Assembly: GCF_014648855.1 (NCBI RefSeq) | Contig: NZ_BMRX01000003.1 | Coordinates: forward strand, 372,001-436,000 | Source: Streptomyces parvulus | Lineage (GTDB): Bacteria > Actinomycetota > Actinomycetes > Streptomycetales > Streptomycetaceae | Reading direction: 5' to 3' | Length of the DNA stretch: 64,000 nt | In this document: positions 27,120 through 35,915 of the stretch, one piece after another | Layout of the letters: each line of letters starts with the position of its first letter | Numbering within the stretch: position 1 is the first letter of the stretch | The notes under the pieces: generated by a model | Databases searched by the model: none | The model's input: only the letters and a program-made list of their open reading frames with translations | What the model was told of the DNA's origin: nothing | Position numbers and translations under genes: made by a program

Positions 27120-28514
27120 ATGACGGAAGTGCTCCTGCTGCTGGTGGCGGTCCTGCTCTCGCTGATGTGCGGCGCGTTCGTCGCGGCCGAGTTCTCGCTG
27201 ACCACCGTCGAACGCGGCGAGCTGGAGCGGGCGGCGGAGCGGGGCGAGCGGGGTGCGGCGGGCGCGCTGAAGGGCGTACGGAACCTCACCTTCCAGCTCT
27301 CCGGCGCGCAGCTCGGCATCACGGTCACCAACCTCGTCGTGGGCATGCTCGCCGAACCGTCGATCGCGGCCCTGATCTCGGGCCCGCTGGAGGCCGTGGG
27401 ACTGTCGGGTTCGGCGGCCTCGTCCCTGGCGCTGGTGCTGGGCACGGCCCTGTCGACGGTGTTCCTGATGATCGTCGGCGAGCTGGTGCCGAAGAACTGG
27501 GCGATCTCCTCCCCGCTGGCCGTCGCCAAACGGGTGGGCGGCCCGCAGCGCTGGTTCAGCGCGGCCTTCCGGCCCTTCATCACCCACCTGAACAACACGG
27601 CCAACCGGATCGTGCGCCTGTTCGGCGTGGAGCCCGCCGAGGAGCTGGCGTCCGCGCGGAGCCCGCAGGAGCTGGCGGCGCTGGCCCGGCACTCGGCCAA
27701 GGAGGGGGCGCTGGAGCCCGACACCGCCGAGCTGTTCGTCCGGACGCTGAACCTGGCCGACCTGACGGCCCAGCAGGTGATGACGCCGCGCGTCCAGGTC
27801 ATCGCCCTCGACTCCCGGGCGACCTGCGAGGACGTGGCCAACGCGACGCGGGCGACCGGGCTGTCCCGGTTCCCGGTCTTCCAGGAGAGCCTCGACGCCG
27901 TGGTGGGCACCGCCCACGTCAAGGACGTCCTCGCGGTGCCCGCGGAGCGGCGGCCCCGGTTGCCGGTGTCCGAGCTGATGCGCGAGCCGCTGCTGGTGCC
28001 GCAGACGCTGACCGTGGACCGGCTCCTCGACCGGCTCTCGGGCCGGCGCACCATGGCCGTCGTCATCGACGAGTACGGCGGAACGGCGGGCGTGGCCACG
28101 CTGGAGGACATCGTCGAGGAGGTGGTCGGCGAGGTGCGCGACGAGCACGACCCGCACGAGACGCCGGACCTGGACCCGGCCGGCACCGACGCGCGGGGCC
28201 GCGCGCTGTACTGGGCCGACGGTTCGGCCCGCGTGGACCGGCTGGCGCGGGTCGGCCTGCGGGTGCCCGAGGGCCCGTACGAGACGGTCGCCGGGCTGGT
28301 CGCGGCCGGGCTGGGGCGCATTCCGGCCGTCGGCGACACCTACGAGGTGGCCGGCTGGCGGCTGGACGTCGTGGACGCCACGGGGCGCAGGGCGGCGCGG
28401 GTGCTGATGCACGCACCTCTCACGGACTCCGGTGACGCCGCTGACGAGACGCACACGGCCGGGGGCGCGCGGGGCGCGGGCGGCGGGCGCGAGGACGGGG
28501 AGGGCGGCCGGTGA
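27120..28514 (+). CDS. CorC/HlyC-family transporter with DUF21, CBS pair and CorC domain
   Basis: Membrane protein of 464 residues. The N-terminal DUF21/CNNM domain has helices around residues 2-24, 60-80, 95-120 and FVAAEFSLTTVERGEL. The two CBS motifs are VMTPRVQVIALDS and SELMREPLLVPQTL, and the C-terminal CorC_HlyC domain ends near residue 435. Homologues affect Mg2+/Co2+ efflux. A Gly/Arg-rich tail follows. The stop overlaps the GTG start of the second paralogue (GTGA), forming a two-gene operon common in Streptomyces. Confidence 0.9.
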   Translation: MTEVLLLLVAVLLSLMCGAFVAAEFSLTTVERGELERAAERGERGAAGALKGVRNLTFQLSGAQLGITVTNLVVGMLAEPSIAALISGPLEAVGLSGSAASSLALVLGTALSTVFLMIVGELVPKNWAISSPLAVAKRVGGPQRWFSAAFRPFITHLNNTANRIVRLFGVEPAEELASARSPQELAALARHSAKEGALEPDTAELFVRTLNLADLTAQQVMTPRVQVIALDSRATCEDVANATRATGLSRFPVFQESLDAVVGTAHVKDVLAVPAERRPRLPVSELMREPLLVPQTLTVDRLLDRLSGRRTMAVVIDEYGGTAGVATLEDIVEEVVGEVRDEHDPHETPDLDPAGTDARGRALYWADGSARVDRLARVGLRVPEGPYETVAGLVAAGLGRIPAVGDTYEVAGWRLDVVDATGRRAARVLMHAPLTDSGDAADETHTAGGARGAGGGREDGEGGR

Positions 28515-29533
28515 TCGCCGTACAACTGCTGATCGGTCTGGCGACGCTCGTCGTCAACGCGTTCTTCGTGGGGGCCGAGTTCGCGCTGATCTCGGTGCGC
28601 CGCAGCCAGGTGGAGCAGTACGTCGAGGAGGGCCGGGAGGGCGACCGCCGGGCGCGGAGCGTGCTGTGGGGTCTGGAGCACGTCTCGGCCCTGATGGCCG
28701 CCGCGCAGCTCGGCATCACCCTGTGCACGCTGGTCCTCGGCGTGGTGGCCGAACCGGCGATCGCGCACCTGCTGGAGCCGGTGTTCCACGCGGTGGGCCT
28801 GCCGTCCGGCGTGGGGCACGCGGTCTCCTTCGCGATCGCCCTGACGGTGGCGACGTACCTGCACATGCTGCTCGGCGAGATGGTGCCGAAGAACATCGCG
28901 CTGGCCGAGCCTGTGCGCAGTGCCCTGCTGCTCGGGCCGCCGCTGGTCGCGCTGTCCCGGGCGCTGCGGCCGGTGATCTTCACGGTCAACGCCTTCGCGA
29001 ACGCCCTCCTCAAGCTGCTCAGGGTGGAGACGAAGGACGAGGTGTCGGCCACCTTCACGGACGCGGAGCTGGCCGAGATCGTGAAGGACGCCGGAGACGC
29101 CGGGCTGATCGACGACCGGGCCCAGGAACGGCTGCACGACGCCCTGGAGCTGGGCCGGCGGCCGGTGCGGGACGTGGTGCTGCCGCTGGAGCGCGTCGTC
29201 CACGCGCGCGTGGGCATCACGCCCGAGCAGCTGGAGCGGCTGTCGGCCCAGTCCGGCTTCTCCCGGTTCCCGGTCGTGGACGACGGGCGGCGGATCGTCG
29301 GCTATCTGCACGTGAAGGACGCCCTGGACGCCTCGCCGCGGGACCTGCCGTTCCGGTTGCGGGACATGCGGCCGATCGCGCGGGTGCGGGAGAGCACTCC
29401 GCTCGACGACGTGCTCACCGCGCTGCGCCGCAGCCGTACGCACCTGGCCGCCGTGCTCGGGTCCGACGGACGGCTCGCGGGCCTGGTGACCATGGAGGAC
29501 GTGCTGCGGGAGCTGTTCGGGCAGCGGACCTGA
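28511..29533 (+). CDS. CorC/HlyC-family protein, shorter paralogue without CorC domain
   Basis: Membrane protein of 340 residues with the same DUF21 plus CBS order as its upstream neighbour (VVNAFFVGAEFALISVRRSQ, then VVLPLERVVHARVG and IVGYLHVKDAL). It ends right after the second CBS motif and lacks the C-terminal CorC_HlyC domain. Coupled by GTGA to the upstream gene, so the two may form a heteromer. Role in divalent cation handling is inferred from family. Confidence 0.9.
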   Translation: MIAVQLLIGLATLVVNAFFVGAEFALISVRRSQVEQYVEEGREGDRRARSVLWGLEHVSALMAAAQLGITLCTLVLGVVAEPAIAHLLEPVFHAVGLPSGVGHAVSFAIALTVATYLHMLLGEMVPKNIALAEPVRSALLLGPPLVALSRALRPVIFTVNAFANALLKLLRVETKDEVSATFTDAELAEIVKDAGDAGLIDDRAQERLHDALELGRRPVRDVVLPLERVVHARVGITPEQLERLSAQSGFSRFPVVDDGRRIVGYLHVKDALDASPRDLPFRLRDMRPIARVRESTPLDDVLTALRRSRTHLAAVLGSDGRLAGLVTMEDVLRELFGQRT

Positions 29534-29542
29534 GCGGGCGGG

Positions 29543-29560
29543 CCGGACGCGGCGGTCCGG
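29543..29560 (+). terminator. Short hairpin after the CorC pair
   Basis: CCGGAC and GTCCGG with a 6-base loop right after the stop codon. Only 6 bp, so a weak terminator candidate. Confidence 0.35.
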
Positions 29561-29593
29561 GAGGCCGACCGACCGCCGGGTATGTGCAGGGGC

Positions 29594-29599
29594 TACCAT
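29594..29599 (+). promoter_or_regulatory. -10 hexamer of the SGNH hydrolase gene
   Basis: TACCAT lies 10 bases before the ATG, giving a leader of only a few bases or none. No convincing -35 is seen. Confidence 0.45.
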
Positions 29600-29609
29600 T
29601 TCTGTCGCC

Positions 29610-30392
29610 ATGCAGACGAACCCCACTCACAGCAGCCTCGTCGCCGTGGGCGACTCCTTCACCGAGGGCATGTCGGACCTGCTGCCCGACGGCTCCTACC
29701 GGGGCTGGGCCGACGTCCTCGCCGCGCGGATGGCCGCCCGCTCCCCCGGCTTCCGGTACGCCAACCTGGCCGTGCGCGGGAAGCTGATCGGGCAGATCGT
29801 CGACGAGCAGGTGGGCGTGGCCGCGGCGATGGGGGCCGACGTGATCACGCTGGTGGGCGGGCTGAACGACACGCTGCGGCCCAAGTGCGACATGGCGCTG
29901 GTGCGGGACCTGCTGACCCAGGCGGTGGAGCGGCTGGCCCCCAGCTGCAAGCAGCTGGTGCTGATGCGCAGCCCGGGCCGCCAGGGTCCGGTGCTGGATC
30001 GCTTCCGGCCCCGCATGGAGGCCCTCTTCGCGATCATCGACGACCTCGCCGCCCAGCACGGTGCCGTGGTCGTGGACCTGTACGGAGCGCGTTCGCTGGC
30101 CGACCCGCGGCTGTGGGACGTGGACCGGCTGCACCTGACGGCCGACGGCCACCGCCGGGTCGCCGAGGCCGTGTGGCAGGCGCTGGGCCACGAGGCCGAG
30201 GACCCGGAATGGGACGCGCCGGTCCCGGCCACGCCGCCGCCCGGCTGGATGACCCGCCGGACCACGGACGTACGGTTCGCCCGGCAGTACCTGCTGCCCT
30301 GGATAGGCCGCAGGCTGACGGGCCGCTCGTCCGGCGACGGCCTGCCGCCCAAGCGCCCCGACCTGCTGCCGTACGGGGACACCGCGCCCTGA
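29610..30392 (+). CDS. SGNH/GDSL hydrolase
   Basis: Protein of 260 residues with all SGNH blocks: Ser in GDSFTEG (block I), Gly in AVRGKL (II), Asn in GGLNDTL (III) and Asp/His in DRLHLTADGH (V). No signal peptide is visible, so it is probably cytoplasmic. Family members hydrolyse esters or remove acetyl groups from lipids and sugars. The C-terminal 60 residues are basic and Pro rich and lie outside the fold. Substrate unknown. Confidence 0.88.
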   Translation: MQTNPTHSSLVAVGDSFTEGMSDLLPDGSYRGWADVLAARMAARSPGFRYANLAVRGKLIGQIVDEQVGVAAAMGADVITLVGGLNDTLRPKCDMALVRDLLTQAVERLAPSCKQLVLMRSPGRQGPVLDRFRPRMEALFAIIDDLAAQHGAVVVDLYGARSLADPRLWDVDRLHLTADGHRRVAEAVWQALGHEAEDPEWDAPVPATPPPGWMTRRTTDVRFARQYLLPWIGRRLTGRSSGDGLPPKRPDLLPYGDTAP

Positions 30393-30464
30393 GCCGCGCC
30401 CGGCCTCGTGGCCTCGTAGCTTCCGACGAACAACCCCGCGGCGCTGGCCTGCACGAATCGCCAG

Positions 30465-30470
30465 TAGAAT
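30465..30470 (+). promoter_or_regulatory. -10 hexamer of purB, leaderless layout
   Basis: TAGAAT is a strong -10 match and lies 8 bases before the GTG start, so transcription should begin at or near the first codon. This supports the chosen GTG. Confidence 0.6.
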
Positions 30471-30478
30471 CCGTACAC

Positions 30479-31921
30479 GTGACTTCCGCTCCCGCCAAGC
30501 CCCGCATCCCCAACGTCCTCGCCGGACGCTACGCCTCCGTGGACCTCGCCACGCTCTGGTCGCCCGAGCAGAAGGTGAAGCTGGAGCGCCGGCTCTGGCT
30601 CGCCGTGCTGCGGGCCCAGAAGGACCTCGGCATCGAGGTGCCCGACGCCGCGATCGCCGACTACGAGCGCGTCCTCGACCAGGTCGACCTGGCCTCGATC
30701 GCCGAGCGCGAGAAGGTCACGCGGCACGACGTGAAGGCGCGGATCGAGGAGTTCAACGACCTCGCCGGGCACGAGCACGTGCACAAGGGCATGACCTCCC
30801 GCGACCTGACGGAGAACGTCGAGCAGCTGCAGATCCGGCTCTCGCTGGAACTGGTCCGCGACCGCTCGGTGGCCGTCCTGGCCCGCCTCGGCAAGCTGGC
30901 CGGCGAGTACGGGGAGCTGGTCATGGCCGGCCGCTCCCACAACGTCGCCGCGCAGGCCACGACGCTGGGCAAGCGCTTCGCGACCGCCGCCGACGAGCTG
31001 CTCGTCGCGTACGTCCGGGTGGAGGAGCTGCTCGGCCGCTACCCGCTGCGCGGCATCAAGGGCCCGGTCGGCACCGCCCAGGACATGCTGGACCTGCTCG
31101 GCGGGGACGCCGGCAAGCTCGCGGAGCTGGAGCGGCGGATCGCCGGTCACCTGGGCTTCTCGCAGGCCTTCACCTCGGTCGGCCAGGTCTACCCGCGCTC
31201 GCTGGACTACGAGGTGGTCACCGCTCTGGTGCAGCTCGCGGCGGCTCCGTCGTCGCTGGCCAAGACCATCCGGCTGATGGCCGGGCACGAGCTGGTCACC
31301 GAGGGCTTCAAGCCCGGCCAGGTCGGCTCCTCGGCGATGCCGCACAAGATGAACACCCGCTCCTGCGAGCGCGTCAACGGCCTGATGGTGATCCTGCGCG
31401 GCTACGCCTCGATGACCGGCGAGCTGGCGGGCGACCAGTGGAACGAGGGCGACGTCTCCTGCTCGGTGGTGCGCCGGGTGGCCCTGCCGGACGCGTTCTT
31501 CGCCCTGGACGGCCTGCTGGAGACCTTCCTGACCGTGCTCGACGAGTTCGGCGCCTTCCCGGCCGTCGTGGCCCGCGAGCTGGACCGCTACCTGCCGTTC
31601 CTGGCCACCACCAAGGTGCTGATGGGCGCGGTGCGGGCCGGGGTGGGGCGCGAGCTGGCGCACGAGGCGATCAAGGAGAACGCCGTCGCCTCCGCGCTGG
31701 CGATGCGGGAGCAGGGCGCCGAGCGCAACGAGCTGCTCGACAAGCTCGCCGCCGACGAGCGCATCCCACTGGACCGGGCCGGTCTGGACTCGCTGATGGC
31801 GGACAAGCTCTCCTTCACGGGCGCCGCGGCGGACCAGGTCGGGGCGGTCGTGGGCCGGATCGAGGAGATCGTCAAGCAGCACCCGTCGGCCGCCGCGTAC
31901 ACCCCCGGGGCCATCCTCTGA
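30479..31921 (+). CDS. purB: Adenylosuccinate lyase
   Basis: Homotetrameric purine-biosynthesis enzyme of 480 residues that removes fumarate from adenylosuccinate and from SAICAR. Visible motifs: HKGMTSRDLTENV around residue 100, RSHNVAAQATT, and the fumarase/lyase signature GSSAMPHKMN with the flexible catalytic Ser. GTG start, supported by TAGAAT 8 bases upstream. The last codons overlap the DNA glycosylase start. Confidence 0.97.
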   Translation: MTSAPAKPRIPNVLAGRYASVDLATLWSPEQKVKLERRLWLAVLRAQKDLGIEVPDAAIADYERVLDQVDLASIAEREKVTRHDVKARIEEFNDLAGHEHVHKGMTSRDLTENVEQLQIRLSLELVRDRSVAVLARLGKLAGEYGELVMAGRSHNVAAQATTLGKRFATAADELLVAYVRVEELLGRYPLRGIKGPVGTAQDMLDLLGGDAGKLAELERRIAGHLGFSQAFTSVGQVYPRSLDYEVVTALVQLAAAPSSLAKTIRLMAGHELVTEGFKPGQVGSSAMPHKMNTRSCERVNGLMVILRGYASMTGELAGDQWNEGDVSCSVVRRVALPDAFFALDGLLETFLTVLDEFGAFPAVVARELDRYLPFLATTKVLMGAVRAGVGRELAHEAIKENAVASALAMREQGAERNELLDKLAADERIPLDRAGLDSLMADKLSFTGAAADQVGAVVGRIEEIVKQHPSAAAYTPGAIL

Positions 31922-32475
31922 CCCGCTTCACCCGGGCCGAGCTGGAGGCCGCCCGCGACCGTCTCGTACCGGACGTCGTCGCGGACGGCCTCCGTGTCCT
32001 GTTCTGCGGCATCAACCCGGGGCTGATGACGGCGGTGACGGGGCACCACTTCGCCCGCCCGGGCAACCGCTTCTGGCCGGTGCTCCACCTGTCGGGGTTC
32101 ACGCCCCGGCGGCTTGCGCCCTCGGAGCAGGACCTGCTGCCGTCGTACGGGCTCGGGATCACCAACGTGGTGGCGCGGGCCAGCGCGCGGGCGGACGAGC
32201 TGACCGCCGAGGAGTACCGGGAGGGCGGGCTGCTGCTGGGCCGGAAGGTGGCGCGGCTTCGGCCCGAGTGGCTCGCCGTGGTGGGGGTCACCGCCTACCG
32301 GGCCGCTTTCGACGACCGGCACGCGCGGGTGGGGCCGCAGGAGCGGGTCTTCGGCAGTACGCGCGTGTGGGTGCTGCCCAATCCCAGCGGGCTCAACGCG
32401 CACTGGACGACCGAGACGATGGCCGAGGAGTTCGCGAGGCTGCGGGTCGCGGCGGGGGCCGGAACGCAGGCGTAG
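31918..32475 (+). CDS. mug: Mug-type G/U(T) mismatch DNA glycosylase, apparent CTG start
   Basis: DNA-repair enzyme of about 185 residues in the MUG/TDG branch of the uracil-DNA glycosylase superfamily. Motif 1 GINPGLMTAVTGHHFARPGN and motif 2 NPSGLNAHW are intact; the catalytic-loop Asn of GINPG is present. The conserved body begins right after the purB stop, with no ATG, GTG or TTG at a suitable place. A CTG overlapping the purB stop (CTGA) is the best start, by analogy to the ATGA/GTGA couplings around. Expression would depend on purB translation. Confidence 0.85.
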   Translation: MTRFTRAELEAARDRLVPDVVADGLRVLFCGINPGLMTAVTGHHFARPGNRFWPVLHLSGFTPRRLAPSEQDLLPSYGLGITNVVARASARADELTAEEYREGGLLLGRKVARLRPEWLAVVGVTAYRAAFDDRHARVGPQERVFGSTRVWVLPNPSGLNAHWTTETMAEEFARLRVAAGAGTQA

Positions 32476-32487
32476 GGAGCGGAACGG

Positions 32488-32931
32488 TCACGGTGGTGCC
32501 TGCTCGGTGACCACCGCCAGCAGCCGCACCTCGTCCGCCTCGTCCCGGTCGGCGACGGCCACCGCGATCCAGCGGCCGGTGCCTTCGGCCTCCCAGAGGT
32601 AGGCCACGCGGGCGCTCGCGCTCAGCCCGGCCCACGGCTCGGGTATCTCCTCCCCCGCGGTCCGCAGCAGGACCGTCTGGAGGTTCAGCACGTCGCCCTC
32701 CTCGCCCCAAATGACGGCGAGCCGCCCGTGGAGGGCGTCCCGCTCCTTCTCGTACTGCTCCACCGTCACCGCCCGCTCCGCCGGGCACCCGCCGCGCAGG
32801 CCGTGGCTGGTCTCCAGCACCGCCGTGAAGTGACCGGGAGCCCCGGCGCCCGCGTCCGACGGGCCGTGCCCCGCCGGGAACGGGCGGTGGCACAGCTCGT
32901 CGATGAGGGCGATGTGCCGTGCGATGTCCAT
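32488..32931 (-). CDS. Conserved hypothetical protein
   Basis: Protein of 147 residues that I do not recognise. It begins MDIARHIALIDELCHRPFPAG and has a likely beta-rich C-terminal half (ARVAYLWEAEGTGRWIAVAVAD). No signal peptide, membrane helix or metal motif. A longer TTG start is possible, but the conserved helix begins at the ATG used. It is convergent with mug, 12 bases apart. Confidence 0.65.
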   Translation of the reverse strand: MDIARHIALIDELCHRPFPAGHGPSDAGAGAPGHFTAVLETSHGLRGGCPAERAVTVEQYEKERDALHGRLAVIWGEEGDVLNLQTVLLRTAGEEIPEPWAGLSASARVAYLWEAEGTGRWIAVAVADRDEADEVRLLAVVTEQAPP

Positions 32932-32989
32932 GCCGTCCAGTAAACCGGCCGGGACTGACAATTGGCGGCCCGTCAGCCGGGTCGGGCGG

Positions 32990-33715
32990 TCAGGCGTCCC
33001 CGCGCCGCAGCCGCCGGGCCCCCGCGAGGAGCGCGGCCCCCGCCCACAGCGCCGTCACGCCGAGTCCCGTCCAGGGGCCCAGGTGCCCGTCGTGCGTCTG
33101 GTGGATGACGACTTGACCCGCCTTGTCCGGCAGGAAGTCGGTCGCGCCGCCCGCCACGTCGCCGATGACGAAGGAGACGACGAGGACGAAGGGGATCAGC
33201 GTGGACAGGGTGGCCACGCCGCTGCGGAACAGGGCGGTCAGACCCGCCGCGAGCAGGGCCATCAGCGTGAAGTAGGCGGCGAGGCCCACGACACCGCGGA
33301 CCTGCTCGCCCGCGGTGAGCCCGGCCGCCTCGGAGCCGAGGCCCGCGCGGGCGGCGACGAGCGCGGCGGACGCGGTGAGCAGCCCCGTCCCGAAGGTCGC
33401 CGCGGCGGCCACCGTCAGCTTCGCCGCGAACCACCGCCCGCGCCGCGGAACGGCGGCCAGGGAGAGCCGGATCCCGTTGCCGTGGAACTCGGAGGACACC
33501 ACCGTGGCACCGAACGCGATGGCGGCGATCTGACCGGGCGCGACACCGGAGAGGGCCATGAACAGCGGATCGAACCCCGGGTCCGAGGTCTCCGACACAC
33601 CGGCCAGCGCGGAGAAGGCCGTGGTGACCGCGAAGAGGGCCAGCAGGGTGCCGCACAGCGAGCGCAGGCTGAGCACCTTGAGCGCCTCGGAGCGGAGTAC
33701 GGGCGTGAAGGACAT
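32990..33715 (-). CDS. ABC-2 type transporter permease
   Basis: Membrane protein of 241 residues with about six helices: SLRSLCGTLLALFAVTTAFSAL near residue 17, then APGQIAAIAFGATVVSSEF, two central pairs and a C-terminal WTGLGVTALWAGAALLAGA. Layout fits the ABC-2/BcrB-like permeases of small drug or antibiotic exporters. It starts 2 bases after its ATPase gene with a GGGAGG ribosome site. The divergent sensor kinase and regulator probably control it. Confidence 0.85.
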   Translation of the reverse strand: MSFTPVLRSEALKVLSLRSLCGTLLALFAVTTAFSALAGVSETSDPGFDPLFMALSGVAPGQIAAIAFGATVVSSEFHGNGIRLSLAAVPRRGRWFAAKLTVAAAATFGTGLLTASAALVAARAGLGSEAAGLTAGEQVRGVVGLAAYFTLMALLAAGLTALFRSGVATLSTLIPFVLVVSFVIGDVAGGATDFLPDKAGQVVIHQTHDGHLGPWTGLGVTALWAGAALLAGARRLRRGDA

Positions 33716-33717
33716 GG

Positions 33718-34638
33718 TCAGACCTCCCGGTGCGGTGCGGCGAACTCTGCCTCGGTGGCCGTCAGATCGAGATAGGCCTGCTCCAAAGTGGCCTCCGAGG
33801 CCGCCAGTTCGAGGATGGGCACACCGGCTCCGGACAGGGCGCGGCCGATGTCCTCCACGCGTGCGTGGCGCACGGTCCAGGAGCCGTCCTCGTGCTGCTC
33901 GGCCTGGTGCCCGTGACCGGCGAGCGCGGCCTTCAGACCGGTCGCGTCCGACGTGCGGACCCGTACCCGCGGTTGGACGCGCGCGTCGATGAACTCCCGC
34001 ATCGGCAGGTCGGCGAGCAGCCGGCCCCGGCCGAGGACGACGAGGTGGTCGGCGAAGGACGCCGTCTCGTTCATCAGATGGCTGGAGACCAGCACCGTAC
34101 GGCCCTCGGCCGCCAGGCGGCGCAGCAGCCCGCGGATCCAGATGATGCCCTCGGGGTCGAGCCCGTTGGAGGGCTCGTCGAGCATCACCACCTCGGGGTC
34201 GCCGAGCAGCGCGGCGGCGATGCCCAGCCGCTGGCGCATGCCCAGGGAGTACGTCCGCACCCGGCGGCGGGCGACGGGGGCGATGCCCGTCTCCTCCAGC
34301 ACCTCGTCGACGCGGCTGGCGGGGAGGCGGTTGCTCGCCGCGAGCACGCGCAGATGGTCCCGCGCGGTGCGGGAACCGTGTGCGGCGTCCGCGTCGAGCA
34401 GGGCGCCGACGTGCCGCAGGGGTTCGGTGAGGGCGGTGTAGGGGCGGCCGCCGACGGTCGCCGCGCCGGAGGCCGGCCGGTCGAGGCCGAGGACGAGCCG
34501 CATGGTGGTGGACTTGCCGGCGCCGTTGGGGCCGAGGAAGCCGGTCACGCGGCCGGGGCGCACGGTGAAGGTGAGGTCGTCGACGGCTCGTCGGGTGCCG
34601 TACTCCTTGGTGAGGTTCCGGACGTCGATGCTGGTCAT
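33718..34638 (-). CDS. ABC transporter ATP-binding protein (DrrA/BcrA type)
   Basis: Cytoplasmic ATPase of 306 residues. Walker A GPNGAGKST at residues 35-43, signature YSLGMRQRL, Walker B VVMLDEPSNGLDP, and the H-loop SSHLMNE. The 80-residue C-terminal extension with LEQAYLDLT is typical of drug-exporter ATPases. It forms an exporter with the following permease. An inverted repeat CTTGAC-N5-GTCAAG lies just upstream of the ATG. Substrate unknown; an antimicrobial peptide or drug is likely. Confidence 0.92.
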   Translation of the reverse strand: MTSIDVRNLTKEYGTRRAVDDLTFTVRPGRVTGFLGPNGAGKSTTMRLVLGLDRPASGAATVGGRPYTALTEPLRHVGALLDADAAHGSRTARDHLRVLAASNRLPASRVDEVLEETGIAPVARRRVRTYSLGMRQRLGIAAALLGDPEVVMLDEPSNGLDPEGIIWIRGLLRRLAAEGRTVLVSSHLMNETASFADHLVVLGRGRLLADLPMREFIDARVQPRVRVRTSDATGLKAALAGHGHQAEQHEDGSWTVRHARVEDIGRALSGAGVPILELAASEATLEQAYLDLTATEAEFAAPHREV

Positions 34639-34646
34639 GGCGGCAG

Positions 34647-34663
34647 CTTGACGGCACGTCAAG
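34647..34663. promoter_or_regulatory. Dyad in the ABC/two-component divergent promoter
   Basis: CTTGAC-GGCAC-GTCAAG, perfect 6-bp arms, 8 bases from the ATPase ATG. A second dyad, CTCCCCC-GTGC-GGGGGAG, lies at 34695-34712. The first is a good candidate site for the LuxR-type response regulator encoded next door. Confidence 0.5.
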
Positions 34664-34746
34664 GGGCGCGTCCTCCCCCGCCGGTGGAGATCGTCTCCCC
34701 CGTGCGGGGGAGGTCCGCTGTCAGTGGCCGCTGGCACGATGAGCCC

Positions 34747-35901
34747 ATGGTCCGCTTTCTGCGCCCGCTGGTCCGGGGGGCTACGTACACCCGCCTCGTG
34801 TACCTGTGGGTGCCCATGCTCGTCGTGAGCGTGTGGGTGCTCGTCGACGACACGAGGATGTGGGTTCCGGCCGCCCTGCTGGTACCGGCCGGTCTCGTCC
34901 CGGCGGTGCGCACCGGTGAGGGGGTCCAGGCGCGTTGGCTTCTCACGCCGGGCCAGGAGGACACGGGTTTCTCGGTGGCCCCGGCGAAGACCTGGCGCGA
35001 CCGGCTGCGCACGGTGGTGTGGCTGCAGGCCCGCCTGCTGCTGGGCCTGCTGACCGCGGGCGCCTGCGTCTGGCTGCCGATCCTCGCCGTCGAGCTGGCC
35101 CGGCTCTCCGCCGGGTACCGGGCCTACGGCATACCGGTGCTGCGGGACGCCGCGCCGCACTGGGCGTTCGCGCTCCTGGCACCGCTGCCCGTCCTCGCGC
35201 TGTACGGCGCGGTGGTGGGTCTCGGTGCCCTGGCGACGGCGGGCGCCCGCGCGCTGCTCGGCCCGTCCGCCGCCGAGCGGCTCACCGCCCTGGAGGAGCG
35301 CACCGAACAACTCCTGGAGCGCAATCGCATCGCCCGCGAGCTGCACGACTCCATCGGCCACGCCCTGACGGTCGCGGTCGTGCAGGCGGGTGCGGCCCGC
35401 GCGGCGAACAGCCCGGAGTTCACCGAGCGGGCCCTCACCGCGATCGAGGAGACCGGCCGGGCCGCCCTGGAGGATCTGGAGCGGGTGCTCGGCGTCCTGC
35501 GCGAGACCCGGACACCGGTGAGCTCCCGGCCGACCCTCGCGGACGCCGGCCGGCTCCTGGAGTCCGCGCGCGTCTCGGGGGCCGAGATCGATGCCGAGGT
35601 CACCGGCCCGCTGGAGACGCTGCCGGGCCCGGTCTCCCGCGAGGGGTACCGCATCCTCCAGGAGTCGCTGACCAATGTGCTGCGCCACGCGGGCGCGGTG
35701 CCGACCCGGGTCCGCGTGGCGGTGGCGGAGGGCGCGCTCACCCTGGAGGTGCGCAACCCGCTGCCGGACACCCGGGCTCAGTCCGCCCGCGGCAGCGGGC
35801 TGCGCGGCATCCGCGAGCGGGCCGCGCTGCTCGGCGGCCGGGCGCGCACCGGGCCCGACGGGGGCGACTGGCGGGTGCGGGTCGAGCTGCCGCCGGGCTG
35901 A
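34747..35901 (+). CDS. Two-component sensor histidine kinase (NarL/DesK type)
   Basis: Membrane sensor of 384 residues with four helices in the first 170 residues (for example LVYLWVPMLVVSVWVLV, residues 17-33) and short loops, so it likely senses within the membrane. A coiled linker precedes the HisKA_3 dimerisation domain with phospho-His200 in ARELHDSIGHAL. The ATPase N box is ESLTNVLRHA and the G box RGSGLRGIRERAALLGG. It is paired with the next gene and divergent from an ABC exporter, the common bacteriocin/drug-sensing layout. Confidence 0.93.
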   Translation: MVRFLRPLVRGATYTRLVYLWVPMLVVSVWVLVDDTRMWVPAALLVPAGLVPAVRTGEGVQARWLLTPGQEDTGFSVAPAKTWRDRLRTVVWLQARLLLGLLTAGACVWLPILAVELARLSAGYRAYGIPVLRDAAPHWAFALLAPLPVLALYGAVVGLGALATAGARALLGPSAAERLTALEERTEQLLERNRIARELHDSIGHALTVAVVQAGAARAANSPEFTERALTAIEETGRAALEDLERVLGVLRETRTPVSSRPTLADAGRLLESARVSGAEIDAEVTGPLETLPGPVSREGYRILQESLTNVLRHAGAVPTRVRVAVAEGALTLEVRNPLPDTRAQSARGSGLRGIRERAALLGGRARTGPDGGDWRVRVELPPG

Positions 35902-35915
35902 TCTACGCTGGGCGG

